Notes: generated from the letters alone by a model not told the origin. DNA of 64,000 nt from an uncultured Oscillospiraceae bacterium (GCA_910578575.1 CAJTQP010000002.1:1-64000); one strand, 5' to 3'; counted from the stretch's first letter, positions 35,740 through 46,008 are shown. Made by a program: numbers and translations.

Positions 35740-36772
35740 GGCCGTGGTGCTGGGCCTCTCCGGCGGGGTGGACTCCGCCGTGGCGGCCTGCCTGCTGCAA
35801 GAGCAGGGGTTCCAGGTCTACGGCCACTGGTTGGATATCGGCCTGGGGGGCCGGGAGGACGCGGCGGCGGTGGCGGCCCACTTGGGCATCCCTTTCTCCA
35901 CCGGGGACATCCGGCGGGCGCTGGAGGAACAGGTGATGGAGCCCTTCCGCCAGGACTACCTGGCGGGGCGTACCCCCCTCCCCTGCGCCCGCTGCAACCC
36001 TACGGTGAAATTCCCCGCCCTCTTTCAGAGGGCCCAGGAAGTTGGGGCGCGGTACGTGGCCACAGGCCACTATGCCCGTGTCCTGGCCGATGAAGGGGGG
36101 ACGTTGGGCCTCTACCGGGGCCGGGCGGAAAATGACCAGGCGTATATGCTGGCCCGCCTGCCCATGGACTGGCTCCCCCGGCTGTTGTTCCCCTTGGGGA
36201 AGTTCCGGAAAAGCGGGGTCCGGGCCCTGGCCCGGCAGTTTGGCCTACCGGTGGCGGAGAAGCCCGACAGCATGGAAATCTGTTTTATCCCGGACGGGGA
36301 TTACGCCACTTGGTTGGAACAGCGGGGGGCGGTCCCGCCAACCGGGGACTTTGTGGACCGGGAGGGAAACGTCCTGGGCCAACACAAGGGCATCCACCAC
36401 TACACCATCGGCCAGCGGCGGGGGCTGAACCTCCCGGCAGCCCACCGGCTATTCGTGTCGGAGATTCGTCCGGCGGACAACCGCGTGGTGCTTTCCGATG
36501 GCAGTGATTTGATGGCAGACGCCGTATGGGGGACGGATTGGAATCCCCTGGCCCCGGTGGAGCCGGGGCAGGCGGTGACGGTGCGTCTGCGCCACTCCAA
36601 AACGGAGACCCCGGCCCGCTTCTGTCCCCAGGAGGCGGGCGTCCGCTTGGCCCTGGAAACCCCCGCCCGTGCCCCCACGCCGGGGCAGCTGGCGGTGTGC
36701 TATGACGGGGACCGGGTGCTGGGGAGCGTTTGGATCACCGGCGCCCAGCGCCTGCCCGCCCCGGAGGCGTAA
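35729..36772 (+). CDS. mnmA: tRNA-specific 2-thiouridylase MnmA
   Basis: 347 residues. PP-loop LGLSGGVDSAV near the N-terminus, the first catalytic Cys in PCARCNPTVKF, the second in DSMEICFIPDG, and a C-terminal beta-barrel. It transfers sulfur to C2 of wobble U34 in tRNA-Lys/Glu/Gln. ATG 35729 (MDDKAVVLGLSGG) has GGGGAGG upstream; it starts inside the 3' end of the MBL gene, so the two are coupled. It is encoded between two MBL-fold paralogues. Confidence 0.95.
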   Translation: MDDKAVVLGLSGGVDSAVAACLLQEQGFQVYGHWLDIGLGGREDAAAVAAHLGIPFSTGDIRRALEEQVMEPFRQDYLAGRTPLPCARCNPTVKFPALFQRAQEVGARYVATGHYARVLADEGGTLGLYRGRAENDQAYMLARLPMDWLPRLLFPLGKFRKSGVRALARQFGLPVAEKPDSMEICFIPDGDYATWLEQRGAVPPTGDFVDREGNVLGQHKGIHHYTIGQRRGLNLPAAHRLFVSEIRPADNRVVLSDGSDLMADAVWGTDWNPLAPVEPGQAVTVRLRHSKTETPARFCPQEAGVRLALETPARAPTPGQLAVCYDGDRVLGSVWITGAQRLPAPEA

Positions 36773-36799
36773 ACACAGAGAAATTGGAGGAGAGAGACC

Positions 36800-37750
36800 A
36801 TGGAACTGGAACAGGTCAAAGGCAACACTTGGGTCCTGAAAAGCTGGGAACTGATCCCCCTATACAAGGTGGACGACAGCCACTGCGTGCTGTTGGACAC
36901 CGGGACCTATGACCAGCGGGACGAGCTGGAGGAGGCGTTGAAGGCCGCGGGCCTCACCCCTGTGGGCATCCTGGGCAGCCATGCCCACATCGACCACATG
37001 GGCTCCTATGGGTATCTGCAAAAGGAATACGGCGCCCAGCTGGCCCTCTCCCTGGGGGAGGCGGGGCAGCTCTTCTCTCCCCTGGCTCTGCACCTGGAGT
37101 ATTACAACCTGCCGGTGGAGTCTTTCCCGGAGTACCCGGAGCTCCACGGGGTCACCTGTCTGGCAGACCGGATCATCCTGCCCCAGGAGGATCACATCGA
37201 ATTTTGCGGGGCGGAGTTTGACATCATCCACACCCCAGGGCACACGGTGGACCACATCTGCGTGCGCACGCCGGACAATGTATTGTATTTGGGGGATGCG
37301 GTGATGACCGGCCGGACCCTGCACCAGTCTAAGTTTCCCTATACCTACGACATGAAGGAGTATCTGCACTCCCTGGGGGCCCTGCGGCTGGAGCAGGCGG
37401 ACCACTACATTGTGGCCCATCAGGGGGTGTATCAGGAGCTGCTGCCTCTCATCGACCTGGAGTTGCGCTTTCTCACGGAGCGGATGCGGGAGCTTTTGGA
37501 GCTGGTGGATGGCTCCACCACCCCCAAGGAGATGACCGCCAGCATTTGTCAAAACTACCACATCCTCCCCCGCGGCCTGCGGGATCTGGCATATTATGAG
37601 TTGGCCAGTCAGACGTACATCCACTACCTATGTGGGTTGGGGATGTTGGAGCCGTATATTGCCGGGGTGCAGATTCGGTACCGGAGGACGCAGGCGTCCT
37701 TTCATAAGAAGGGGAAGGCGAAGTTGCCTAGGACGGGGTTGTTTCGCTGA
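36800..37750 (+). CDS. Metallo-beta-lactamase-fold hydrolase (paralogue 2)
   Basis: 316 residues. Zinc ligands are in SHAHIDHMG, the His of IHTPGHTVDH, the Asp of YLGDAVMTG and the His of IVAHQGVY. It is related to the MBL gene before mnmA but has a longer C-terminal helical part (about 225-290) and a basic tail (KKGKAKLPR). GGAGG precedes the ATG. It ends at a strong terminator, so it is the last gene of the mnmG-mnmA run. The substrate is unknown. Confidence 0.88.
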   Translation: MELEQVKGNTWVLKSWELIPLYKVDDSHCVLLDTGTYDQRDELEEALKAAGLTPVGILGSHAHIDHMGSYGYLQKEYGAQLALSLGEAGQLFSPLALHLEYYNLPVESFPEYPELHGVTCLADRIILPQEDHIEFCGAEFDIIHTPGHTVDHICVRTPDNVLYLGDAVMTGRTLHQSKFPYTYDMKEYLHSLGALRLEQADHYIVAHQGVYQELLPLIDLELRFLTERMRELLELVDGSTTPKEMTASICQNYHILPRGLRDLAYYELASQTYIHYLCGLGMLEPYIAGVQIRYRRTQASFHKKGKAKLPRTGLFR

Positions 37751-37762
37751 CGAAGATATGAG

Positions 37763-37799
37763 AAGCCCCCGTGGTCAGGTTGTGACCACGGGGGCTTTT
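37763..37799 (+). terminator. Strong intrinsic terminator after the second MBL gene
   Basis: 15-bp perfect stem (37763-37777 with 37783-37797), loop of 5, then TTTT. Confidence 0.9.
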
Positions 37800-37800
37800 A

Positions 37801-38055
37801 GAATATGGTATCTTTGATTGGGCTTCGCCCAAACCCACCAGAGGCTCTGCCTCTGGACTCCGCCACCTTGGTGGTGTCACGCTGCGCCGGTTCGCGACGC
37901 GGTTCTAAGCCCCTCCGACTCCGGCGAACCCATCCGGGGCCTTACGGCCCCCTCCTTGGGCTTCGCCTGCGCTCCGGGGCTTAGCCCGCTGCTCACGACG
38001 GCTCCGCGCTTCGACGGAAAAAGGTGGACGAAAACTTTATTCTCTTGTGCGGTCC
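37801..38055. repeat. Intergenic array of short hairpins
   Basis: No credible gene; the open frame here has implausible composition. The stretch is a run of small perfect palindromes: TTGGGCTTCGCCCAA, CCAGAGGC..TGCCTCTGG, CCACCTTGGTGG and GGGGCCTTACGGCCCC, several with TTCG-type loops. It lies between the MBL terminator and the pyridoxamine kinase 3' end. Probably a degenerate, lineage-specific intergenic repeat. Confidence 0.55.
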
Positions 38056-38895
38056 TTAACGCCCCAGGCTATGCACCAACATCGGAATTGCGGCCTCAAA
38101 GCTCACGCCATACCACCGGGCGTCCGGGTCCTTCTGGGTCTCGCGGATACACTCCAAGGTATAGTCCACAGCCACCTTCAAAGCCCCTTCCAAATCCTTC
38201 CCATTCATCAGGGCCCCCACGCAGGCGGAGGCAAACACGTCGCCGGTGCCGTGGAACTGGACGGGGAGTTTTTCGTTAAAATAGCTGGCATAAGTATCCG
38301 TCTTGGAATCGTAGGCCATGGCCCCGATCTTCCCCGGCTCAAAGCTCATACCGGTGAGGACAGCGGTGGGGCAGCCCAGACCGGTCAAATCCTTGAGCAT
38401 TTTCTTGATGTAGGCCTCGTCGTAGTTGTCCCCCACGTAGGGCACCCCCAGCATGAAGGAGGCCTCGGTGAGGTTGGGGACGATCACGTCCGCCTTGCCG
38501 CACAGCTTGCCCATCTCCAGGGCAAATTCCGGGGTGAAGCCGGTGTAGAGCACGCCGTTGTCCGCCATGGCCGGGTCCGCGTAGACCAGGGTGCCCTCCC
38601 CGCCGAAGCGGTCGAAGAACTTGCCCACCAGCTCGATCTGCTCAAAGGAGCCCAGGTAGCCGGTGTAGATGGCGTCGAAGTGGATGCCCTCCTTCTGCCA
38701 GTGGTCGGAGATGGGGGTGATCTCCTGGGTGAGGTCGTGGAAGGTGAAGTCCTTGAACCCACCGGTGTGGGTGGACAGCACCGCCGTGGGGACCACGCAG
38801 GTCTCCACACCCATGGCAGAGATGATGGGCAGGGCTACCGTCAGGGAACACTTCCCCAGGCAGGAAATATCCTGGATGGAAACAACGCGCTTCAT
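38056..38895 (-). CDS. pdxY: Pyridoxamine/pyridoxal kinase
   Basis: 279 residues of the ribokinase superfamily. The N-terminal SIQDISCLGKCSLTVALPI and TGGF are the substrate side; the anion-hole/catalytic motif FHGTGDVFASA carries the catalytic Asp. It phosphorylates B6 vitamers to form PLP/PMP, needed by HisC, MetY and CysK encoded nearby. Whether it is PdxY- or PdxK-type cannot be settled by eye. Confidence 0.88.
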   Translation of the reverse strand: MKRVVSIQDISCLGKCSLTVALPIISAMGVETCVVPTAVLSTHTGGFKDFTFHDLTQEITPISDHWQKEGIHFDAIYTGYLGSFEQIELVGKFFDRFGGEGTLVYADPAMADNGVLYTGFTPEFALEMGKLCGKADVIVPNLTEASFMLGVPYVGDNYDEAYIKKMLKDLTGLGCPTAVLTGMSFEPGKIGAMAYDSKTDTYASYFNEKLPVQFHGTGDVFASACVGALMNGKDLEGALKVAVDYTLECIRETQKDPDARWYGVSFEAAIPMLVHSLGR

Positions 38896-39017
38896 AGTTT
38901 TATCCTCCTGTTATGTATGCCGGATGGCAGGGTCGCTCTGTGAAAGTACCCTTAGGGTACCACAGCTCTGGCCATGATTCCAGGTCCAATCCCGTTTTAT
39001 TTGCCATGGTCAGATGT

Positions 39018-39989
39018 TCAGAACAGGCCGGGAAGCCATTGGGCCAGACGCAGGCCCAGGAAGCAGGAGAGGCCATTGGCCACGATGGCGTAAAACACCG
39101 CCTTGGCCCGGCTCTGGGGGTTTTCGCTGAAGCGGGGGAGAAGCTTGCCGTACAACACCGCCTCCACCACCAGCACCGCCAGCTCCAGGGCATAGAAGCT
39201 AAAGATATGGAAGCCGCCTGGGGCGATGCCTATGGTGTAGTCCATTGCGTTGAGGGCCACATTGAGGCCCACCTGGGTGATGCCGTTCACCAGGGCGATG
39301 AAGCCCAGCAGCCGCTTTTCCCGATAGCCGAACAGCAAAGCCAGACCCATCTCCACCACCAGGGTGAGCACGATGCGCACCACCAGATTGGCCAGCTCAT
39401 CGCCGTAGGGGTAGTCCCGCTCCAGGGTGACGGTGCCGCCGTCATACCTGGCTAAGTTGGCGGTGTAGTAGCTGTCATAAGCGTAGTGCTCATAGGCGGG
39501 GCTGACGCAGAAGATGTCCTCTTTTGGGAAATACAACAGGAGCTTGTAGGTCTCCGGGGGCCAGTAGTCCCAAAGCAGTTCATCCGTCTCGGTGCAGTCA
39601 CAGCACCAATTCAGGAGTTGAAAGCCGTCTGGGTCCTGGTAGGACAGAAACGCCTGCGTGACCTCCTGGGGGATTTCCTGATTCATTTCCTCCTGGCTCT
39701 CATAGCCCCACCACATCCAGGGCTCCTCCGTCTCCTGGGTCTCCTCCCAGGTACGGTAGGGGCCCCTGCTCTGCTCGTCCTTGCTCAGGAGGGTGCCGTA
39801 GTACCTAGTTCCCTCTGGGCCCAGGTACCCGACGTGGGTAAAGCTGATTTGTACCGATGGCTTTGGCCCGATGTCTGCGCGGGCCCCCACGGGCAGGAAG
39901 GGCAGTAGCAGGGCCAACAGGACAAGGGCACCATAAAGCCAGCGCTGCCTCTCGTGCCGGAGAGGGCGCATGTTGTGCCTGGTTTTCAT
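39018..39989 (-). CDS. Membrane protein with extracytoplasmic N-terminal domain, unknown function
   Basis: 323 residues. Signal-anchor about 17-38, then DIGPKPSVQISF (a start I recall from clostridial proteins of this kind), an acidic/Trp-rich external domain (about 45-205) with a CCDC cluster, and about four transmembrane helices (210-320). AAAGGAGAT precedes the ATG at 39989. It has its own promoter. No function is recognised; it is not part of the flanking operons. Confidence 0.7.
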   Translation of the reverse strand: MKTRHNMRPLRHERQRWLYGALVLLALLLPFLPVGARADIGPKPSVQISFTHVGYLGPEGTRYYGTLLSKDEQSRGPYRTWEETQETEEPWMWWGYESQEEMNQEIPQEVTQAFLSYQDPDGFQLLNWCCDCTETDELLWDYWPPETYKLLLYFPKEDIFCVSPAYEHYAYDSYYTANLARYDGGTVTLERDYPYGDELANLVVRIVLTLVVEMGLALLFGYREKRLLGFIALVNGITQVGLNVALNAMDYTIGIAPGGFHIFSFYALELAVLVVEAVLYGKLLPRFSENPQSRAKAVFYAIVANGLSCFLGLRLAQWLPGLF

Positions 39990-40030
39990 GGGTTTGATCT
40001 CCTTTCTTTTTATTTTTAACCTCGCACTTT

Positions 40031-40059
40031 AGTATAGCAGAGTACCTATCGTTTTGCAA
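40031..40059 (-). promoter_or_regulatory. Promoter of the unknown membrane protein gene
   Basis: On the minus strand TTGCAA (40059-40054), 17-base spacer, TATACT (40036-40031). Confidence 0.6.
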
Positions 40060-40095
40060 GGATTTCCCTACCGCCAGGGAGAGCGCTACAGACAG

Positions 40096-40124
40096 AAAAA
40101 CCCCCTCCGACACCTCGGAGGGGG
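40096..40124 (-). terminator. Terminator of the amino-acid ABC transporter operon
   Basis: 10-bp perfect stem (40115-40124 with 40101-40110), 4-base loop; the minus strand continues into TTTTT (40100-40096). Confidence 0.9.
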
Positions 40125-40150
40125 CTGCGTTTGTATGCAGTTAGGTTTGT

Positions 40151-40873
40151 TCAAAGCACTTTGGCCAAGAAGCTGCGGGTGCGCTCCTCCTGGGGGTTGC
40201 CAAAGAGGGCTTCGGGGGTGTTCTGCTCCACGATGTGGCCGTCGGCCATGAACAGCACCCGGTCCCCCACCTCGCGGGCAAAGCCCATCTCGTGGGTGAC
40301 CACCACCATGGTCATGCCCTCCTGGGCCAGCTGCTTCATCACGTCCAGGACCTCCCCCACCATCTCCGGGTCCAGGGCGGAGGTAGGCTCGTCGAAGAGC
40401 ATCAGCTTGGGCTTCATGGCCAGGGCCCGGACGATGGCGATGCGCTGCTTCTGTCCGCCGGAGAGCTGGCTGGGGTAGGCCTGGGCCTTGTCCGCCAAGC
40501 CCACCCGGTCCAGGAGCTCCTTGGCAGTCTGCTCCGCCTCCTCCTGCTTCATCAGCCCCGTGCGCACCGGGGCCAGGGTGATGTTCTTCTGAATGGTCAT
40601 GTTGGGGAAGAGGTTGAAGTGCTGGAACACCATGCCCATCTGGCGGCGGACCTGGTCGATGTCCGCCTTGGGGCTGGTGATCTCCTGGTCCTGGAAGGTG
40701 ATGGTGCCTTTCGTGGGCTCCTCCAACAGGTTCAGGCAGCGCAGGAAGGTGGATTTCCCCGACCCGGAGGGGCCGATGATGACCACTTTTTCGCCGGGGT
40801 GGATGTGTTCGTTCAAATCCGTCAGGACCTCGTGGTTGCCAAAGGATTTGTAGAGGTGTTTAACGTCGATCAC
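40151..40873 (-). CDS. Polar amino-acid ABC transporter ATP-binding protein (GlnQ-like)
   Basis: 240 residues. Walker [11 protein letters not shown]-loop [13 protein letters not shown], signature [15 protein letters not shown], Walker [14 protein letters not shown] and switch [11 protein letters not shown]. These are all diagnostic of the PAAT group (GlnQ/HisP). It overlaps the permease gene by 14 bases. Specificity (Gln, Cys/cystine, other) cannot be deduced from the ATPase. Confidence 0.94.
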   Translation of the reverse strand: MIDVKHLYKSFGNHEVLTDLNEHIHPGEKVVIIGPSGSGKSTFLRCLNLLEEPTKGTITFQDQEITSPKADIDQVRRQMGMVFQHFNLFPNMTIQKNITLAPVRTGLMKQEEAEQTAKELLDRVGLADKAQAYPSQLSGGQKQRIAIVRALAMKPKLMLFDEPTSALDPEMVGEVLDVMKQLAQEGMTMVVVTHEMGFAREVGDRVLFMADGHIVEQNTPEALFGNPQEERTRSFLAKVL

Positions 40874-41579
40874 TTTGCCGCAGCCTCCTTTCCAGCTTGC
40901 CCTGGAGCCAGGTGAAGATGATCACGATCACCAGGTACATCACGGCGATGCCCAGAAGGGGGGGCATGTAGTCAAAGGTCCGGCCGCCGATGCGGCTGGC
41001 GTAGTAGGTCAGCTCCGCCGCGCCGATGGCGCTCACCAGGGAGGTGTCCTTGAACAGGGTGATGAACTCGTTGCCCAGGGAGGGCAGGATGGTCTTGAAG
41101 GCCTGGGGAATGACGATGAAGCGCATGGTGTCGAAATAGTTCAGGCCCAGGGAGCGCCCCGCCTCAGACTGGCCGATATCCACGCTCATCAAGCCCCCCC
41201 GGATGATCTCCGCCACATAGGCCCCGGAGTTGATGCCCAGGCCGATGATGCCCACCATGACCTTGTTGCGGCTGGTGGCGAAGATGACAAAGCTCCAGAT
41301 CAGGAGCTGGACCATCATGGGCGTGCCGCGCACCACGGTGGTATAGATGCTGCACAGGATGTTGATGAAACCCAGGAGCGGGTTGCGGCGGTTGGGCCGC
41401 TGCTGGGCGTGGGCGGTGCGGATCACCGCCACCACCAGACCCAGGCACACGCCCAGGATCAGGGCAATGACGGTCATTTTCAGGGTGGTGCCCAGGCCCT
41501 GGAGATAGAGCTGCCAGCGGTCCCCCTCAACGAACGCCGTCTGGAAGCGGGGGACCAGACTCTCAAACCACTGGAGCAT
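40860..41579 (-). CDS. Polar amino-acid ABC transporter permease
   Basis: 239 residues, HisM/GlnP type with about four to five helices. The conserved [34 protein letters not shown] and [19 protein letters not shown] (EAA-loop region) are clear. GAAAGGAGG precedes the ATG. It works with the ATPase downstream and the binding protein upstream. Confidence 0.94.
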   Translation of the reverse strand: MLQWFESLVPRFQTAFVEGDRWQLYLQGLGTTLKMTVIALILGVCLGLVVAVIRTAHAQQRPNRRNPLLGFINILCSIYTTVVRGTPMMVQLLIWSFVIFATSRNKVMVGIIGLGINSGAYVAEIIRGGLMSVDIGQSEAGRSLGLNYFDTMRFIVIPQAFKTILPSLGNEFITLFKDTSLVSAIGAAELTYYASRIGGRTFDYMPPLLGIAVMYLVIVIIFTWLQGKLERRLRQSDRR

Positions 41580-41640
41580 AGGGGCCTCCTTTCTTCAATA
41601 GAGAAAGGGCGGCCCCATAGCCGCCCCTCTCCTGTGTATC

Positions 41641-42474
41641 TTACTCAGCCTCAGCGGTGATGTACTTGTCCACGATCTTCTGGAAGGTGCCGTCCGCCTT
41701 CAACTCCTTCATGGCGTTGTTGATGGCGTCCAGCAGGGTAGTGTTGCCCTTGGCCACGCCGATGGCGTAGTCCTCCACAGCAAACTCGGTGTCCAAAATC
41801 TTCAGGCCCTCGTTGGCGGCCACAAAAGCCTTGGCGGGCTCGTTGTCGATGACCACCGCGTCGATCTGGCCGTTGGCCAGGGCCATGACAGCCAGGGCGC
41901 CGGTGTCGTAAGCGGTGACGTGGTCCTCGCCGTAACCGCCGTTCTCCGGGGTATCGGAGCAATAGATATAGCCGGTGGTGCCGGCCTGGCAGCCGATCAT
42001 CTCCGCGTTGGCCAGGTCGTCAATGGACTGGATGGGGGAGTCCTCTTTGACGATGACCACCTGCACGCCGGTGGCGTAGCTGTCGGAGAAGTCCATGACC
42101 TTCAGGCGCTCTTCGTCCACTGTGATACCTGCCATGGCGATATCGCTCTGGCCGTTCTGGACTGCGGTCAGGGCGGTTTCAAAGCCCATATCGTCGATCT
42201 GGAGCTCCAAGCCCAGCTTCTCCGCGATGGCCTCGGCCACCTCAGCGTCGATGCCGATGATTTTGCCGCTGTCATCCAGCATCTCATAGGGCGGGAAGGC
42301 GGCGTTGGTGGACATGGTCAGCTTGCCTTCGGTGACGGTTTCCACTGCGGCGGGCTCCTGGGCGTCGCCCTGGGCGTCGGTGGCATCCTCCGCCGGTTTC
42401 TCACCGCAGGCGGTGAGTGCGCACAGGGACAGCAGCATGGCCGCTGTGGTCAGGATGGAGAACAACTTCTTCAT
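41641..42474 (-). CDS. Amino-acid ABC transporter substrate-binding lipoprotein
   Basis: 277 residues from ATG 42474. Lipoprotein signal peptide (hydrophobic 8-20, lipobox LTAC at 19-22). SBP family 3 fold: LTMSTNAAFPPYE, GIDAEVAEAIAEKLGLELQ, FSDSYATGVQVV and VEDYAIGVAKGN. It captures a polar amino acid, possibly cystine or glutamine; the next locus upstream is sulfur-amino-acid synthesis, which makes cystine plausible but unproven. Confidence 0.93.
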   Translation of the reverse strand: MKKLFSILTTAAMLLSLCALTACGEKPAEDATDAQGDAQEPAAVETVTEGKLTMSTNAAFPPYEMLDDSGKIIGIDAEVAEAIAEKLGLELQIDDMGFETALTAVQNGQSDIAMAGITVDEERLKVMDFSDSYATGVQVVIVKEDSPIQSIDDLANAEMIGCQAGTTGYIYCSDTPENGGYGEDHVTAYDTGALAVMALANGQIDAVVIDNEPAKAFVAANEGLKILDTEFAVEDYAIGVAKGNTTLLDAINNAMKELKADGTFQKIVDKYITAEAE

Positions 42475-42534
42475 GATTGGAAAAACCCTCTTTTCATTTG
42501 TTTCTTTCACTCGGCAGCGCCGAATTGCTTTATA

Positions 42535-42563
42535 ATTATACAGCATAGCGCAAAATAATGCAA
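42535..42563 (-). promoter_or_regulatory. Promoter of the amino-acid ABC operon
   Basis: On the minus strand TTGCAT (42563-42558), 17-base spacer, perfect TATAAT (42540-42535). Confidence 0.7.
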
Positions 42564-42652
42564 GAAAAACCGCTCCCCCTTCCTTCGTCGAATGCAACAA
42601 AAGGGCAGGGTGGGTTTGGCTGTCCTGACGAAGAGTGTCCAAAAATTTTTCC

Positions 42653-42690
42653 ATAAACCTATTGACAAGCTAGGTTTATAGGGCTATACT
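42653..42690 (+). promoter_or_regulatory. metY-cysK promoter with overlapping palindromic operator
   Basis: TTGACA (42662-42667), 17-base spacer, TATACT (42685-42690). The -35 is embedded in a perfect inverted repeat, ATAAACCTA (42653-42661) and TAGGTTTAT (42671-42679). A repressor bound here would block RNA polymerase. An Rrf2/CymR-like regulator is a reasonable guess for a cysteine/methionine gene but is not shown. Confidence 0.75.
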
Positions 42691-42781
42691 ACAAAGCACA
42701 GCGGCGGAACGCCCGCCGCACAACTGCTTGAAAGCGGGAATGCTTTATGATCCTCAGTTTAGAACGGTTCCTGCGCGCCAA

Positions 42782-42847
42782 CTTTCGTTTCGGCCGAATG
42801 TGTTGTTGTCCCCACACATTCCATCCAAACAAAAGCCGAAACGAAAG
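42782..42847 (+). promoter_or_regulatory. Structured 5' leader of metY
   Basis: A 13-bp perfect stem (42782-42794 with 42835-42847) encloses an 8-bp stem (42796-42803 with 42814-42821, loop of 10). The outer right arm runs into the AAAGGAA ribosome binding site of metY, so the fold could limit translation. It does not match a riboswitch class I know. A further GCGGCGG/CCGCCGC hairpin lies upstream near 42702-42720. Confidence 0.6.
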
Positions 42848-42858
42848 GAACGAACGCC

Positions 42859-44139
42859 ATGTCCAACTATCATTTTGAAACTTTACAGCTCCACGTAGGT
42901 CAGGAGCAGCCCGACCCCGCCACCGGGGCCCGCGCGGTGCCCATTTATCAGACCGCCAGCTATGTCTTTGAAAACGCCGCCCACGCCGCCGCCCGCTTCG
43001 GGCTGGCAGACCCAGGGAACATCTACGGCCGCCTCACCAACTCCACCCAGGATGTCCTGGAGCAGCGGGTGGCGGCCCTGGAGGGGAGCGTGGCAGCTCT
43101 GGCTCTGGCCTCCGGCGCAGCAGCCATCACCTACACCATCCAGGCCCTGGCCCAGGCGGGGGAGCACATCGTGGCCCAACAGACCATTTACGGCGGCAGC
43201 TATAATCTGCTAGCCCACACCCTTCCCCTCTATGGCATCCAGACCAGCTTTGTGGACATCCATGACCTGGCGGCGGTGGAGGGGGCCATCCAGCCTAACA
43301 CCAAGGCCATCTTCGTGGAGACCTTGGGCAACCCCAACAGCGACATTCCAGATATCGACGCCCTGGCGGAGCTGGCCCACCGCCACGGGCTCCCCCTGGT
43401 CATCGACAACACCTTCGCCACCCCCTACCTCCTCCGGCCCCTGGAGCATGGGGCGGACCTGGTGGTCCACTCCGCCACCAAGTTCCTGGGGGGCCACGGC
43501 ACCACCCTGGGGGGCATCATCGTAGACGGCGGCAAGTTCGACTGGACGGCCGGCGGGCGCTACGCTCCCATTGCCGCCCCCAACCCCAGCTACCACGGGG
43601 TCAGCTTTGTGGATGCCGCCGGGCCTGCGGCCTTTGTCACCTACATCCGGGCCATTCTCCTCCGGGACACCGGGGCCACCCTCTCCCCCTTCAACGCCTT
43701 CCTCCTGCTCCAGGGGATCGAGACCCTTTCCCTGCGCCTGGAGCGCCACCGGGAGAACAGCAAACAGGTGGTGGACTACCTGTCCCGGCACCCCAAGGTG
43801 GAGAGGGTCAACCACCCGTCCCTGCCGGAGCACCCCCAGCACGGGCTGTATCAACGCTACTTCCCCCAGGGCGGGGCGTCCATCTTCACCTTTGACATCA
43901 AGGGCGGCCAGGCGGAGGCCCACCGTTTCATTGACCACCTGACCCTCTTCTCCCTGCTGGCCAACGTGGCGGACGTGAAGAGCCTGGTGATCCACCCGGC
44001 CACCACCACCCACAGCCAGCTCAATGCGCAGGAACTGGCCCAACAGGGCATCGGGCAAAATACCATCCGCCTGTCCATCGGCACGGAACACATCGACGAT
44101 CTCATCGCTGACCTTGAAAAGGGCTTCGCGGCGGTGTAA
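42859..44139 (+). CDS. metY: O-acetylhomoserine sulfhydrylase (Cys/Met metabolism PLP enzyme)
   Basis: 426 residues of the Cys/Met PLP family. The N-terminal [21 protein letters not shown] and the PLP-lysine motif [16 protein letters not shown] indicate the O-acetylhomoserine/O-acetylserine sulfhydrylase group rather than cystathionine synthase. It forms homocysteine from O-acetylhomoserine and sulfide. It is followed 41 bases later by cysK. Confidence 0.92.
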   Translation: MSNYHFETLQLHVGQEQPDPATGARAVPIYQTASYVFENAAHAAARFGLADPGNIYGRLTNSTQDVLEQRVAALEGSVAALALASGAAAITYTIQALAQAGEHIVAQQTIYGGSYNLLAHTLPLYGIQTSFVDIHDLAAVEGAIQPNTKAIFVETLGNPNSDIPDIDALAELAHRHGLPLVIDNTFATPYLLRPLEHGADLVVHSATKFLGGHGTTLGGIIVDGGKFDWTAGGRYAPIAAPNPSYHGVSFVDAAGPAAFVTYIRAILLRDTGATLSPFNAFLLLQGIETLSLRLERHRENSKQVVDYLSRHPKVERVNHPSLPEHPQHGLYQRYFPQGGASIFTFDIKGGQAEAHRFIDHLTLFSLLANVADVKSLVIHPATTTHSQLNAQELAQQGIGQNTIRLSIGTEHIDDLIADLEKGFAAV

Positions 44140-44180
44140 AATAGCAGCAGGAAACACGTATAAATAGGAGGAAACAAGTT

Positions 44181-45116
<936 letters not shown>

Positions 45117-45135
45117 GGGCACATACATACAAAAC

Positions 45136-45178
45136 ACCAGCGCGGTGGGGCCCCTTCCGGCAGCCCCACCGCGCTGGT
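45136..45178. terminator. Hairpin between convergent cysK and his operon
   Basis: 15-bp perfect stem (45136-45150 with 45164-45178), loop of 13, no strong T-run on either strand. It probably serves both convergent operons. Confidence 0.6.
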
Positions 45179-45210
45179 CGTGCTGTCCATAAAAGCGTGT
45201 TAGCCGCCCC

Positions 45211-45858
45211 TCAAACCATCTTTTCCTGCTTCACCTTCTTGTCGATCACATGGCGCTTGGCCAGCTCTCCCCGCACATCCTCCAGGGAGATGCCCAGTTG
45301 CAGCATCAGCACCATCACGTGGTAGGCCAGGTCAGCGATCTCATACACCGTCTCGGCCTTGTCCTCCGCCTTCCCGGCGATGACCACCTCGGTGCACTCC
45401 TCCCCCACCTTTTTGAGGATCTTATCCAGGCCCTTTTCAAAGAGGTAGGAGGTATAGGAGCCCTCCTTGGGGTGTTCCTTGCGGCCTTGGAGCATTTCCA
45501 TGAGGCTGTCGATGGTGAAGCCGGGGGTCTCGTCCCCTTCCCAGAGGGGGTTGTGGAAGCAGCTCTCCGCCCCGGTGTGGCAGGCGGGGCCGTCTTTGTT
45601 CACCCGGATCACCAGGGCGTCGTTGTCGCAGTCGGCGGTGATGTCGATGATGTGCTGCACCGCCCCGGAGGTCTCCCCCTTGCGCCACAGTTCCTGGCGG
45701 GAGCGGCTGTAGAAGCAGGTGCGGCCTTCCTTCATGGAGATTTCCAGGCTCTCCCGGTTCATGTAGGCCAGGGTAAGCACCTGGCCGGTGGTGCCGTCCA
45801 CCACGATGGCGGGGATGAGGCCTTTTTCGTCGAATTTCAGTTGGTCTATGATGTTCAT
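45211..45858 (-). CDS. hisIE: Bifunctional phosphoribosyl-AMP cyclohydrolase / phosphoribosyl-ATP pyrophosphatase
   Basis: 215 residues. HisI domain (1-110): [30 protein letters not shown] and [12 protein letters not shown] (zinc and catalytic residues). HisE domain (about 115-215): [28 protein letters not shown] and [13 protein letters not shown]. It catalyses steps 2 and 3 of histidine synthesis. It is the last his gene, separated from hisF by a 315-base gap containing repeat copy 1. Confidence 0.95.
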   Translation of the reverse strand: MNIIDQLKFDEKGLIPAIVVDGTTGQVLTLAYMNRESLEISMKEGRTCFYSRSRQELWRKGETSGAVQHIIDITADCDNDALVIRVNKDGPACHTGAESCFHNPLWEGDETPGFTIDSLMEMLQGRKEHPKEGSYTSYLFEKGLDKILKKVGEECTEVVIAGKAEDKAETVYEIADLAYHVMVLMLQLGISLEDVRGELAKRHVIDKKVKQEKMV

Positions 45859-45932
45859 GGGTTGGTTCCTTTCTTATTGTCCTGAAACAGGTGGGGGTAA
45901 CGGGAATATAACGCGGTGGGACAACAAAGCGC

Positions 45933-46008
45933 GGGATGCCGAGGGGAATACGGGGAAGCGGGACGCCGAGGAAAATACAGGGGACGGGACGCCGAGGGCG
46001 GCGTCCCC
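45933..46008 (+). repeat. Three imperfect 26-27-bp tandem units leading into repeat copy 1
   Basis: Units starting at 45933, 45960 and 45986 all begin GGGA(T/C)GCCGAGG; the first two continue with GGAATACGGGG / AAAATACAGGGG. The third is the left end of repeat copy 1. Confidence 0.7.

Noticed and set aside
37818..38279. 153-residue plus-strand ORF
   Set aside because: It runs through the hairpin array and into the antisense of the pyridoxamine kinase; no ribosome binding site or family.
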